From NCBI GenBank assembly GCA_902618555.1, contig CACNAY010000007.1, positions 1 to 36,859 of the forward strand: 36,859 nt of DNA, given 5' to 3'. Under the pieces are notes generated by a model. It had not been told where the DNA came from. It searched no databases and worked only from the letters and a program-made list of their open reading frames with translations. A program made the translations under genes and the position numbers. This DNA comes from an uncultured Pelagibacteraceae bacterium (GTDB taxonomy: Bacteria > Pseudomonadota > Alphaproteobacteria > Pelagibacterales > Pelagibacteraceae). Of this stretch, positions 7,874 through 16,739 are shown piece after piece. Numbering within the stretch: the first letter of the stretch is position 1; each line of letters opens with the position of its first letter.

Positions 7874-8633
7874 GAACAATTCATTTACCAGCCATTTTGT
7901 TGAGTTGAGAACAAGACTTTTACACTCTTTAATATTTATTTTTATAGTATTTATAATTTCTTATATTTTCGCAGAAGAAATTTATAATTTTTTAGTTGAT
8001 CCTTATGCATACGCTGTTAAAGATGAACCAACATCAAGACGTCTTATTTTTACAGCTTTACACGAAACATTTATTACTTATATTAAAGTTGCTTTTTTTT
8101 CTGCAATTTTTTTGGGTAGCCCAGTATTATTAATTCAAATATATAAATTTATTGCTCCTGGGCTTTATAAAAATGAGAAAAAAGCAATCTTACCTTATCT
8201 AATATCAACTCCTATACTTTTTTTACTAGGTGGATTCCTCGTATATTATTTAGTTATGCCGTTAGCAATAAAGTTTTTTTTATCGTTTGAAACTTTGGGC
8301 TCAAACACAACATTACCTATACAACTTGAGGCAAAAGTAAATGAATATCTCTCCTTGATTATGAGATTAATTTTTGCCTTCGGTATAAGTTTTCAACTAC
8401 CAATTTTACTAAATTTATTAGCAAGAATAGGTATTGTTAACTCTGAGTATTTAAAATCAAGAAGGAGGTATGTAATTGTTATTATCTTTGCTTTTGCTGC
8501 TATTCTAACTCCCCCAGATCCTATTACACAAGTTGGACTAGCAATACCTTTACTATTACTTTATGAAGTATCCATATTCACAGTGAAATTTATTGAGAAA
8601 AAAAAAGTAAGTGAAAATTTAGAAGATGCATAA
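7866..8633 (+). CDS. tatC: Sec-independent translocase protein TatC
   Basis: The six-helix core of the Tat receptor, which binds the twin-arginine signal peptide; 255 aa. Typical segments include SHFVELRTRLLHSL at the N-terminus (with the conserved Glu near residue 14), an internal FIAPGLYKNEKKA loop, YFLVMPLAIKFFL-like helices and the C-terminal AAILTPPDPITQVGLAIPL. At least one probable Tat substrate, the M48 lipoprotein at 21603-22436, lies in this window. The stop overlaps serS by 8 bases (ATGCATAA). Confidence 0.97.
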   Translation: MAENNSFTSHFVELRTRLLHSLIFIFIVFIISYIFAEEIYNFLVDPYAYAVKDEPTSRRLIFTALHETFITYIKVAFFSAIFLGSPVLLIQIYKFIAPGLYKNEKKAILPYLISTPILFLLGGFLVYYLVMPLAIKFFLSFETLGSNTTLPIQLEAKVNEYLSLIMRLIFAFGISFQLPILLNLLARIGIVNSEYLKSRRRYVIVIIFAFAAILTPPDPITQVGLAIPLLLLYEVSIFTVKFIEKKKVSENLEDA

Positions 8634-9873
8634 CATTAAATTACTAAGAGATAATATAAACGAATTTAAAAAAAAACTTTCAAATAGAAATTTTGATTTT
8701 AATGAAAAAGAATTTGAAGATTTAGATAAGCATAACAGAAAATTAATTAGTCAAAAAGAAAAGCTCGAACAAGAAAAAAAAATATTATCTAAATCTAAGG
8801 ATAAATTAAATTTTGAAAAGTCTAAAAAGATATCAGAAAAGATTACAAAGTTATCTGATGAACAAATCGTTATTCAAAATAAGATTAATAAAATATTACA
8901 TTTTCTTCCTAATTTAGCTTTAGACGATGTGCCAGTTGGTAAAGATGAAAAAACAAACAAATTAATGGAACAATTTGGTAGTATAAAGAAATTCAATTTT
9001 AAACCTAAATCTCATATAGAGCTAGGTTTAAAAAATAATCAAATAGATTTTGATACTTCAATAAAGTTATCTGGCTCAAGATTTGTTGTGCTAAGGGATA
9101 AGATCGCACTTTTAGAAAGAGCATTAATAAATTTTATGTTGGACGTTCATACAACTGAATTTAATTATACTGAAATTTCTCCACCATTAATAGTAAACGA
9201 AGATGTTATGTTCGGAACTGGACAAATTCCAAAATTCGAAGATGATCAATTTGAAATAAAGTTTGAAAACTCAGAACAAAGAAAATTTTTAATTCCAACA
9301 GCAGAAGTTTCATTAACAAATCTGATCAGAAAATCGTTAATTAAAAAAGAGGATTTACCTCAGAGATTTGTAGCATCTACGCCCTGTTTTCGTAAAGAGG
9401 CAGGAAGTTATGGTAAAGACACAAAGGGCATGATTAGACAGCATCAATTTTATAAAGTTGAATTAGTAAGTATAGTTGAACCAAAAAATTGTAATTCCGA
9501 ACTTGATAGGATGTTGAATTGTGCAACAAGTATTTTAAAAAAACTTTCAATACCATTCCAAACCACCTTATTATCTTCCGGCGATATGGGATTTAGTGCT
9601 GAAAAAACATTTGATATTGAAGTTTGGATTCCATCTGAAAATAAATTTAGAGAAATTTCAAGTTGCTCATCATGTGGTTCATTTCAAGCTAGACGGATGA
9701 GCGCTAAGTATAAAACAGAAAAAGGTAATGAATTTGTAGGTACTTTAAATGGTTCTGGTTTAGCTGTAGGAAGACTAATAATAGCTTTATTAGAAAATAA
9801 TCAAAATGAAGACGGTTCTGTAACAATTCCAAATGTACTAAAAAAATACATGAATAATTTGGATAAAATTTGA
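8626..9873 (+). CDS. serS: Seryl-tRNA synthetase
   Basis: A class II synthetase of 415 aa. The N-terminal tRNA-binding coiled coil (about residues 25-100, Lys/Glu-rich) is followed by the catalytic domain. That domain carries TAEVSLTN, motif 2 CFRKEAGSYGKDTKGMIRQH, EISSCSSCGSFQARRM, and motif 3 GSGLAVGRLIIALLEN. Its place after tatC is conserved in Alphaproteobacteria. It would charge the tRNA-Ser(UGA) encoded at 25480-25569, among others. Confidence 0.97.
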   Translation: MHNIKLLRDNINEFKKKLSNRNFDFNEKEFEDLDKHNRKLISQKEKLEQEKKILSKSKDKLNFEKSKKISEKITKLSDEQIVIQNKINKILHFLPNLALDDVPVGKDEKTNKLMEQFGSIKKFNFKPKSHIELGLKNNQIDFDTSIKLSGSRFVVLRDKIALLERALINFMLDVHTTEFNYTEISPPLIVNEDVMFGTGQIPKFEDDQFEIKFENSEQRKFLIPTAEVSLTNLIRKSLIKKEDLPQRFVASTPCFRKEAGSYGKDTKGMIRQHQFYKVELVSIVEPKNCNSELDRMLNCATSILKKLSIPFQTTLLSSGDMGFSAEKTFDIEVWIPSENKFREISSCSSCGSFQARRMSAKYKTEKGNEFVGTLNGSGLAVGRLIIALLENNQNEDGSVTIPNVLKKYMNNLDKI

Positions 9874-9885
9874 TTAAAATTTAAC

Positions 9886-9912
9886 TTGTTAATTTAATGC
9901 ATTTATTATAAT
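9886..9912 (+). promoter_or_regulatory. Possible promoter of yajC-secDF
   Basis: TTGTTA at 9886-9891 and TATAAT at 9907-9912 with a short 15-base spacer, in the 48-base serS-yajC gap. The -10 box ends 9 bases before the yajC ATG, predicting a leader of only a few bases. Confidence 0.4.
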
Positions 9913-9921
9913 CATTTCTGC

Positions 9922-10206
9922 ATGAGTGGACAAGGAATAGCCCAGTTTATACCTTTAATTTTAATATTCGTAATTTTTTACTTTTTTTTAATAAGACCGC
10001 AGCAAAAGAGGGTAAAAGATCACAAAGCTATGGTTGAGTCCTTGAAGAGAGGAGATGAGGTAATAACATCAGGCGGTATTATTGGTATTGTAGATCGTGT
10101 CATGGAAGACGACAGAATTGAGGTTACAATTGGCGAGGGTACCAAAGTTCAAATTATACGATCAACAATCACAAGTTTGTTGAAAAAAGAAGAAGTAAAA
10201 AAATAA
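9922..10206 (+). CDS. yajC: Preprotein translocase subunit YajC
   Basis: An accessory subunit of the Sec holotranslocon that associates with SecDF; 94 aa. One membrane helix (about 8-24, ending FFLIRPQQKR) is followed by a small cytoplasmic domain with the family signature LKRGDEVITSGGIIGIV and a VQIIRSTI segment. It lies 9 bases before secD, the standard yajC-secD-secF order. Confidence 0.95.
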   Translation: MSGQGIAQFIPLILIFVIFYFFLIRPQQKRVKDHKAMVESLKRGDEVITSGGIIGIVDRVMEDDRIEVTIGEGTKVQIIRSTITSLLKKEEVKK

Positions 10207-10215
10207 TTCTTTTTC

Positions 10216-11760
10216 GTGTTAAATTTTTCCAAAATAAACATCATTATAATCTATTTTATATTTTTTATTGTTTCTTTATTTTCCTTTTTAAATTTTCAAA
10301 ATAAAAATAATCCAATATTAGATAAGAAAGTAAATCTTGGTTTAGATTTACAAGGAGGATCATATCTTTTATTAGAGATAAATTCTGACTCACTTGTTGA
10401 AGAAAAAATTCAATCCAAAGTAATACCTATAAAAAAATTACTTAAAGAAAATAATATTCAATTCAATAATTTCAAAATAAATAATTCATCATTAAATTTT
10501 ACAGTTGATGATTTAGAAAAATTTGAATTAGTTTTTTTTTCAAAAAAAGATAATTTAGTAAATCCATACATTGATAATTTCAGGTCTCATGAATTAGATT
10601 TCAGGAAATTAATTGATAATTCAATAGAAGTAAATTTTTCAAAATTTGGATTGTTAACTATTAACAATGCTGCATTAAAACAATCAATTGAAATCGTTAG
10701 ACGAAGAATTGATGATGTGGGCACAAAGGAACCAACTATTCTTCAAAGAGGTGAAAAAAGAATACTAGTAGAGTTACCAGGCTTAAAGGATCCTGAAAGG
10801 ATTAAAAAGCTTTTAGGTAAAACTGCTCAATTAAATTTCAGATTAGTCAACGATAATTCAGAATTTGGAACCGATGAACTAATCTCTGAAACTGGTGAAA
10901 AATTAAAAATAAGTAAAAGAATTGTAATGAGCGGTGATAATTTAGTTGATGCACAGCCAAGTATCCAAAATCAACAAAATGAGCCAACTGTTTCCTTTAC
11001 TTTAGATAGATTAGGAGCACAAAAGTTTGGGAGAGCAACAACTGACAATGTTGGAAAAAGATTAGCAATTGTTTTAGATGGAAAAGTCATCAGTGCACCT
11101 AACATAAATGAACCAATTACTTCTGGAAATGGTGTAATTTCAGGAAATTTTTCTTTTCAAGAGGCCACAGATCTATCTTTATTACTAAGATCGGGTGCTT
11201 TACCAACCCCACTCAACGTAGTTGAAGAAAGAACCGTAGGACCAGATTTGGGAGAAGACTCGATAAAATCAGGGATTACTTCATTAGTTGTAGGGTTTGT
11301 TTTAGTAATTTTATTTATGTTTTATAAATATAAAATATTTGGATTAATTGCTAATACAGCTTTAATTGCAAATTTGTTAATGTTGGTAGGTATATTAACA
11401 ATTTTAGAAGCAACATTAACTTTACCTGGTATCGCGGGAATAATCTTAACTGTAGGTATGGCTGTGGATGCTAATGTTTTAATATTTGAGAGGATCAAAG
11501 AGGAGTTAAAAACCGAAAAATCAATCATCCACGCTTTTGACACAGGCTATTCAAAAGCAAGAATTACCGTATTAGATGCAAATATTACCACTTTAATTGC
11601 CGCTGTTATATTATTTGCTTTTGGATCAGGTCCAGTAAAAGGATTTGCTATCACGTTAGGGATAGGAATTATCACTACGCTTTTTACTGCTTATTTTTTA
11701 GCAAGACATTTAACTTCAATAATAGTTTTAAGAAATAATAATAAAGAAATGAAAATTTAA
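10216..11760 (+). CDS. secD: Protein translocase subunit SecD
   Basis: A proton-driven Sec accessory component that pulls preproteins on the periplasmic side; 514 aa, GTG start. Membrane helix 1 (about 8-26) is followed by the LGLDLQGGSYLLLEI motif. A large periplasmic P1 domain includes IEIVRRRIDDVGTKEPTI and RILVELPGLKDPERIK. The C-terminal five-helix RND bundle includes GIAGIILTVGMAVDANVLIFERIKEE with the proton-relay Asp. It ends one base into secF (TAATG). Confidence 0.97.
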   Translation: MLNFSKINIIIIYFIFFIVSLFSFLNFQNKNNPILDKKVNLGLDLQGGSYLLLEINSDSLVEEKIQSKVIPIKKLLKENNIQFNNFKINNSSLNFTVDDLEKFELVFFSKKDNLVNPYIDNFRSHELDFRKLIDNSIEVNFSKFGLLTINNAALKQSIEIVRRRIDDVGTKEPTILQRGEKRILVELPGLKDPERIKKLLGKTAQLNFRLVNDNSEFGTDELISETGEKLKISKRIVMSGDNLVDAQPSIQNQQNEPTVSFTLDRLGAQKFGRATTDNVGKRLAIVLDGKVISAPNINEPITSGNGVISGNFSFQEATDLSLLLRSGALPTPLNVVEERTVGPDLGEDSIKSGITSLVVGFVLVILFMFYKYKIFGLIANTALIANLLMLVGILTILEATLTLPGIAGIILTVGMAVDANVLIFERIKEELKTEKSIIHAFDTGYSKARITVLDANITTLIAAVILFAFGSGPVKGFAITLGIGIITTLFTAYFLARHLTSIIVLRNNNKEMKI

Positions 11761-12665
11761 TGATTAGAAATATTAACTTTGTTTCAAAATTTAAAAAAGC
11801 AAATTTTATCTCTATAATAATTTTTGTCTTAAGTATAATTCTGATATTTTTCAAAGGTTTAAACTATGGGATTGATTTTAAGGGTGGAACTTTAATTGAA
11901 TTAAGAACTGAAACATCTATAGACACATCATTAATAAGAGAGTCTTTAAGAACTATGAATTTAGGAGATGTTAATGTAAAAAAATTTGGAAAAAAAGGTG
12001 ATTACTTGATAAAAGTAGAACAAAAAAATTCAAACAATAGTAGTCTCATTCCAGAAATTAAAAAGACTTTAAGCGATTACTTAAATACTGAGGTTGATTT
12101 TAGAAGAGTAGAGAATGTGGGTCCAAAAGTGAGCTCTGAATTATTACAATCATCAGTTATTGCAATAACTTTAGCTTTAGCTGCTATGCTTTTTTATATT
12201 TGGGTGAGATTTGAGTGGCAGTTTAGTGTTGGTTCAATAATAGCTCTTTTCCACGACGTCACTATCACCTTAGGTATTTTCTCATTATTATCATTAGAAA
12301 TAAATTTATCTATTATAGCTGCTGTTCTCACGATAGTAGGTTATTCTATGAATGATACAGTAGTAATTTATGATCGAATTAGAGAAAATTTATTGAAATA
12401 TAATAAAATAAGCATTAGTGACATTGCAAATTTATCAATTAATGAAACATTAGCTAGAACAATTATAACTTCTGTAACTACTTTACTAGCGTTATTTTCA
12501 ATATACATTTTAGGTGGAGAAATCCTAAGAGGTTTTTCCTTTGCTATGATATTAGGAGTAATAATCGGAACTTATTCCTCAATATTTGTTGCTTCTCCAA
12601 TACTTAAATTTTTTAAAGTTAGCTATAAAACTTTAGAGAAAGAAGAAGAAAAAATCGTTCCTTAA
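11760..12665 (+). CDS. secF: Protein translocase subunit SecF
   Basis: The partner of SecD in the Sec translocon; 301 aa. Motifs are GLNYGIDFKGGTLIEL after helix 1, VGPKVSSELLQSSVIAI before helix 2, and TIVGYSMNDTVVIYDRIRENL with the conserved Asp in the membrane. Six predicted membrane helices. The stop lies one base from the convergent stop of the PuuD-like gene, leaving no room for a terminator. Confidence 0.97.
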   Translation: MIRNINFVSKFKKANFISIIIFVLSIILIFFKGLNYGIDFKGGTLIELRTETSIDTSLIRESLRTMNLGDVNVKKFGKKGDYLIKVEQKNSNNSSLIPEIKKTLSDYLNTEVDFRRVENVGPKVSSELLQSSVIAITLALAAMLFYIWVRFEWQFSVGSIIALFHDVTITLGIFSLLSLEINLSIIAAVLTIVGYSMNDTVVIYDRIRENLLKYNKISISDIANLSINETLARTIITSVTTLLALFSIYILGGEILRGFSFAMILGVIIGTYSSIFVASPILKFFKVSYKTLEKEEEKIVP

Positions 12666-12666
12666 A

Positions 12667-13269
12667 CTAGTAAAGATTTTGTGCTGCTACCATAGACAGC
12701 AACATAGGAAAAGATAGGAGAGTATTTGCTCTAGAAAATAGCATTGCTGTTTTTGCAGATTTTGCTTTATCTTCAGGTGAAGACTCGACTATACCTAAAG
12801 CTTTCTTTTGATTAGGCCAAATAACAAACCATACATTATACGCCATAATAATTCCTAGCCACATTCCAATTCCTATTGCAGTTGTTTTTGGATCTCCACT
12901 CCCAATACCTAAAGTCATCGCTTGATGAGCATAACCTTGAAGATAAGAAACAATTAATCCCGTAATAATTGTACCCAGTGCTGCCCATCGGAACCAAAAT
13001 AATGCTTTTGGTGCTATAACTTTTCCAATAGCGGGTTTTTGCTCATCTGGAATATTTGGCATTGAGGGAATTTGTACAAAATTAAAATACCACAGCAATC
13101 CTATCCACATTATTCCAGTCAATACGTGAAGATATCTGAACAACCAACTAAAAAAATATCTATCAAATGCAAATCCATCTCCAAAAAAATGCAATCCAAG
13201 TAAAAGCAAAATTGCAACTCCTAACGATAAATGAACAGTTTTTGATAGAGATTGTAATATTGTTGTCAT
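12667..13269 (-). CDS. PuuD-like multi-pass membrane protein (urate-oxidase N-terminal-domain family)
   Basis: A 200-aa protein with about five membrane helices (near 11-30, 47-66, 91-113, 132-152 and 185-197). The segment HVLTGIMWIGLLWYFNFVQ and the run of tryptophans and histidines resemble the membrane domain at the N-terminus of the urate hydroxylase PuuD. There is no cytochrome c domain and no visible CxxCH motif, and no purine-catabolism gene is nearby, so urate oxidation should not be assumed. Membrane-facing histidines (in KTVHLSL, LGLHFFG and YLHVLTG) would suit haem b, but this is inference. It lies 26 bases downstream of uvrA, probably in the same transcript. Confidence 0.7.
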   Translation of the reverse strand: MTTILQSLSKTVHLSLGVAILLLLGLHFFGDGFAFDRYFFSWLFRYLHVLTGIMWIGLLWYFNFVQIPSMPNIPDEQKPAIGKVIAPKALFWFRWAALGTIITGLIVSYLQGYAHQAMTLGIGSGDPKTTAIGIGMWLGIIMAYNVWFVIWPNQKKALGIVESSPEDKAKSAKTAMLFSRANTLLSFPMLLSMVAAQNLY

Positions 13270-13295
13270 GATTCCTTATATCACATAAAATTTAT

Positions 13296-16175
13296 TTAAG
13301 CAGTCTTTTTCATTGATCCCGTACCAATTATTTCTTTAATAAATTTACCAGTATAACTCTCTTTTACAGTTGAGACTTTTTCAGGGCTTCCCTCAGCAAT
13401 AATTTTTCCTCCATTTATTCCACCTTCAGGTCCCATATCAATAATATGATCTGCTGTTTTTATCACATCTAAATTATGTTCTATTACAACTACTGTATTT
13501 CCTGTATTAGCGAATGCTTGTAAAATTTCTAATAATTTTTTAATATCATGAGAATGTAACCCAGTTGTTGGTTCGTCTAATATATAGAGAGTTCTTCCTG
13601 TCGGACGCTTAGACAATTCTTTTGCCAACTTAATTCGTTGTGCTTCACCTCCTGAAAGAGTTGTTGCTTGTTGACCAATCTTCATGTAACCCAAGCCTAC
13701 ATGTTTAAGGGTAATGAGTTTGGATTTTATACTTTGAATATTTTCAAAAAATTCACAACCTTCATCGACAGTCATATCCAATACATCTGCAATATTTTTG
13801 TTTTTAAATCTAATTTCAAGAGTTTCTCTATTATATCTTGCACCCTTGCATGTATCGCAAGGTATGAAAACATCTGGTAAAAAGTGCATTTCATAAGTTA
13901 AAACACCATCTCCTTCACAAGTCTCACATCTTCCTCCCTTTACATTGAAAGAGTATCTACCAACTTTATAGCCTCTAGCTTTTGACTCTGGTAATCCTGC
14001 AAACCATTCTCTTATTGGGCCGAATGCACCAGTGTAAGTAGCTGGATTTGATCTTGGAGTACGTCCTATTGGTGATTGATCTATATCTATAATTTTGTCA
14101 ATCAATTCAGTTCCTTTAAAACCAGTGAATGCTTTTGGAACTTTTCTACTTTTATTTTTATTAAGCATTAGATTAAATGCATTATAAAGAGTATGTAGTA
14201 TCAAAGTCGATTTACCACTACCTGAAACACCAGTGACACAAGTAAAGGTTCCGACAGGTATTTTTAAATTTACTTTTTTTAAATTATTACCACTAGCACC
14301 ACTAATTTCTATAAATCGCCCGTTTTTAGCAGTTCTTCTTTTTTTTGGTATCGGAATGAATTTTTTTCCAGATAAATAATTTCCTGTAATACTCTTTTCA
14401 TTTTTAATTATTTCTTTTACTTCGCCCTCAGCTACTATTTGACCACCTTTTAAACCAGCTTCAGGCCCTATATCAATTATGTGATCGGAGCTTTCCATTG
14501 TTTCTATATCATGCTCTACTACGATAACAGTATTTCCTAAGTCTCTTAATTTTTTAAGTGCAGTGATTAATTTTTTATTATCTCTTTGATGTAAGCCAAT
14601 AGAAGGTTCATCTAGCACATAAAGAACTCCTGTTAGACCTGATCCAATTTGAGAAGCAAGCCTTATTCTTTGAGCTTCTCCACCTGATAATGTGCCTGAC
14701 TCCCTTGAAAGTGTTAAATAATTTAAGCCTACATTGAGAAGGAAATTCAGCCTTTCATTAATTTCCTTTAAAATATGCTGAGCAATTTTATTTTCTTTTT
14801 CACTAAAAGTATTTTCCAAATTTGCAAACCATTTCTGAGCCTCATCAATTGATTTTTCTGTAACTTCACTAATATTTAGTTTATTAATTTTAACGCACAA
14901 TGCCTCATCTTTTAATCTCATGCCTTTACATTTTTCACAATCAGTCTCACTTTGATATTGTGATATTTCCTCTCTTTTCCACTCACTATCAGTTTCGAGG
15001 TAACGTCTTTCTAGGTTGTTAATTACACCCTCAAAACTTTTCTTAGTCGTATAGGACTCATAACCATCATCATAAGCAAACTTAATTTCTTCATCATCAG
15101 ATCCATATAAAATTACATCCTGTATTTTTTTTGGAATTTTTTTCCAAGGTTCTGACATTGAAATTTTATAATGTTTTGCTACCGAAGATAAAGTTTGCGC
15201 ATAGTATAAAGACGTGGATTTTGCCCACGGGTCAATAGCACCATCTTGTAGGCTTTTTTTTGGATCTGAAATTACAAGATTAGGATCAACATTAAGATTA
15301 TGACCTATACCCTCGCATTCTTCACAAGCCCCATAGGGTGAATTAAATGAAAAAAGTCTGGGCTCTATTTCCTCAATCGTAAAACCGCTTTCAGGACATG
15401 AAAATTTGGATGAAAATGTGATGGATTCTCTTTTTCTAAATTTTTTAGGCAAAGTTTCATTTTCATACTCAACTACTAATAATCCATCAGATAAATTAAC
15501 AGCTGTTTCAACACTATCAGCAAGTCTATTACCAAGGTTTGAATTCAAGATAATCCTATCCACTATTATAGATATATCGTGCTTTATTTTTTTGTTTAAA
15601 TCTGGAAATTCATCAATATTTAAATATTTTCCATCAACTTTTATTTTTGAAAAACCACGTTTTTTATAATTTGATATCTCTTTTTTATATTCACCTTTTC
15701 GTCCTCTTACTATCGGGGCTAATATATAAATGGTGTTATTTTTTGGTAATTTATTTATTTTATCCACCATTTCACTAATCGGTTGTGATTTAATTGGCTT
15801 TCCTGTAAATGGAGAATAAGGCACACCAACTCTTGCAAATAAAACTCTCATATAATCATAAATTTCAGTCACAGTTGCTACTGTTGATCTTGGATTCTTA
15901 GATGTATTTTTTTGTTCAATAGAAATGGCAGGACTTAGCCCTTCAATAAAATCCACATTGGGTTTTTTCATTTTATCTAAAAATTGTCTAGCGTACGAGG
16001 AAAGGCTTTCAACGTATCTTCTTTGTCCTTCTGCATAAATAGTGTCAAATGCCAAAGATGATTTTCCTGATCCTGACAAACCAGTTATGACTACAAGTTT
16101 CTCTTTAGGTATTTCAAGAGAAACATTTTTTAAGTTGTGTTCTTTAGCGCCTTTTACAACGATTTTTTTCAACAT
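13296..16175 (-). CDS. uvrA: Excinuclease ABC subunit A
   Basis: The damage-recognition ATPase of nucleotide-excision repair; 959 aa, normal length. Two ABC ATPase modules are present: Walker [10 protein letters not shown] (32-40) and GVSGSGKST, with signature motifs LSGGEAQRI in both halves. Conserved segments include [36 protein letters not shown] in the N-terminal half and [17 protein letters not shown] in the C-terminal half. The C-terminal zinc module is complete ([11 protein letters not shown] and IPCDTCKG). The first zinc module has CPESG at 260-264 where many UvrAs have CPxCG, so one cysteine is Ser263; its partner pair GACEEC is kept. Transcribed divergently from ssb. Confidence 0.97.
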   Translation of the reverse strand: MLKKIVVKGAKEHNLKNVSLEIPKEKLVVITGLSGSGKSSLAFDTIYAEGQRRYVESLSSYARQFLDKMKKPNVDFIEGLSPAISIEQKNTSKNPRSTVATVTEIYDYMRVLFARVGVPYSPFTGKPIKSQPISEMVDKINKLPKNNTIYILAPIVRGRKGEYKKEISNYKKRGFSKIKVDGKYLNIDEFPDLNKKIKHDISIIVDRIILNSNLGNRLADSVETAVNLSDGLLVVEYENETLPKKFRKRESITFSSKFSCPESGFTIEEIEPRLFSFNSPYGACEECEGIGHNLNVDPNLVISDPKKSLQDGAIDPWAKSTSLYYAQTLSSVAKHYKISMSEPWKKIPKKIQDVILYGSDDEEIKFAYDDGYESYTTKKSFEGVINNLERRYLETDSEWKREEISQYQSETDCEKCKGMRLKDEALCVKINKLNISEVTEKSIDEAQKWFANLENTFSEKENKIAQHILKEINERLNFLLNVGLNYLTLSRESGTLSGGEAQRIRLASQIGSGLTGVLYVLDEPSIGLHQRDNKKLITALKKLRDLGNTVIVVEHDIETMESSDHIIDIGPEAGLKGGQIVAEGEVKEIIKNEKSITGNYLSGKKFIPIPKKRRTAKNGRFIEISGASGNNLKKVNLKIPVGTFTCVTGVSGSGKSTLILHTLYNAFNLMLNKNKSRKVPKAFTGFKGTELIDKIIDIDQSPIGRTPRSNPATYTGAFGPIREWFAGLPESKARGYKVGRYSFNVKGGRCETCEGDGVLTYEMHFLPDVFIPCDTCKGARYNRETLEIRFKNKNIADVLDMTVDEGCEFFENIQSIKSKLITLKHVGLGYMKIGQQATTLSGGEAQRIKLAKELSKRPTGRTLYILDEPTTGLHSHDIKKLLEILQAFANTGNTVVVIEHNLDVIKTADHIIDMGPEGGINGGKIIAEGSPEKVSTVKESYTGKFIKEIIGTGSMKKTA

Positions 16176-16275
16176 TTTTTTTCTTTCAAATAATTATCAG
16201 CTTATATTTAACAATCAAATATGATATAAAAAATAGACTTTAAACAATATAAAAATCTGATTTATTCAAAATATT
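16176..16275. promoter_or_regulatory. uvrA/ssb divergent intergenic region
   Basis: A 100-base, very A+T-rich spacer. On the plus strand TATAAA at 16248-16253 could serve ssb, 22 bases before its ATG. On the minus strand GATAAT (plus 16193-16198) could serve uvrA. Neither has a clear -35. I do not see an alphaproteobacterial LexA-type box (GAAC-N7-GAAC) here. Confidence 0.3.
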
Positions 16276-16734
16276 ATGGCTGGAAGTTTAAATAAAGTAC
16301 AATTAATAGGTCGTTTAGGCGCAGACCCAGAAATTAAACAAATGGTAAATGGCAAAAGTGTTGCTAGATTAAGCATTGCCACTAGCCAGTCTTGGAAAGA
16401 TAAATCTAGCGGCGAGCGAAAAGAAAAAACAGAATGGCATAGAGTAGTAATTTTTAATGAAGGGCTAGTTAACGTTGTTCAACAGTACGTTAAAAAAGGA
16501 GCTAATGTTTATGTGGAAGGACAGCTATCTACTAGAAAATGGAAAGACGAGTCAACTGGCCAAGATAAGTATTCAACGGAAATCGTTTTACAAGGTTATA
16601 ATTCAAGTCTGACTATGTTAGATAGTAGAAATAGCGGTAACAATTCAAATTTAGTCTCTGAAAACAAAAGCACGCTACCAAACGACAATATAAATCAAGA
16701 TAACTCGGATCTTGATGATGAAATTCCCTTTTAA
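16276..16734 (+). CDS. ssb: Single-stranded DNA-binding protein
   Basis: An OB-fold protein that coats single-stranded DNA in replication and repair; 152 aa. The OB-fold covers about residues 5-112, with [26 protein letters not shown] and [15 protein letters not shown] low-complexity Asn/Ser linker then leads to the acidic tip DLDDEIPF, which recruits partner proteins. gyrA follows after 5 bases, so ssb probably heads the ssb-gyrA-coaD-cyclophilin-tgt transcript. Confidence 0.97.
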   Translation: MAGSLNKVQLIGRLGADPEIKQMVNGKSVARLSIATSQSWKDKSSGERKEKTEWHRVVIFNEGLVNVVQQYVKKGANVYVEGQLSTRKWKDESTGQDKYSTEIVLQGYNSSLTMLDSRNSGNNSNLVSENKSTLPNDNINQDNSDLDDEIPF

Positions 16735-16739
16735 CGTTC

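Noticed and set aside
16176-16275. LexA (SOS) box between uvrA and ssb
   Set aside because: No GAAC-N7-GAAC or GTTC-N7-GTTC pattern is present in the spacer, although uvrA and ssb are often SOS genes.
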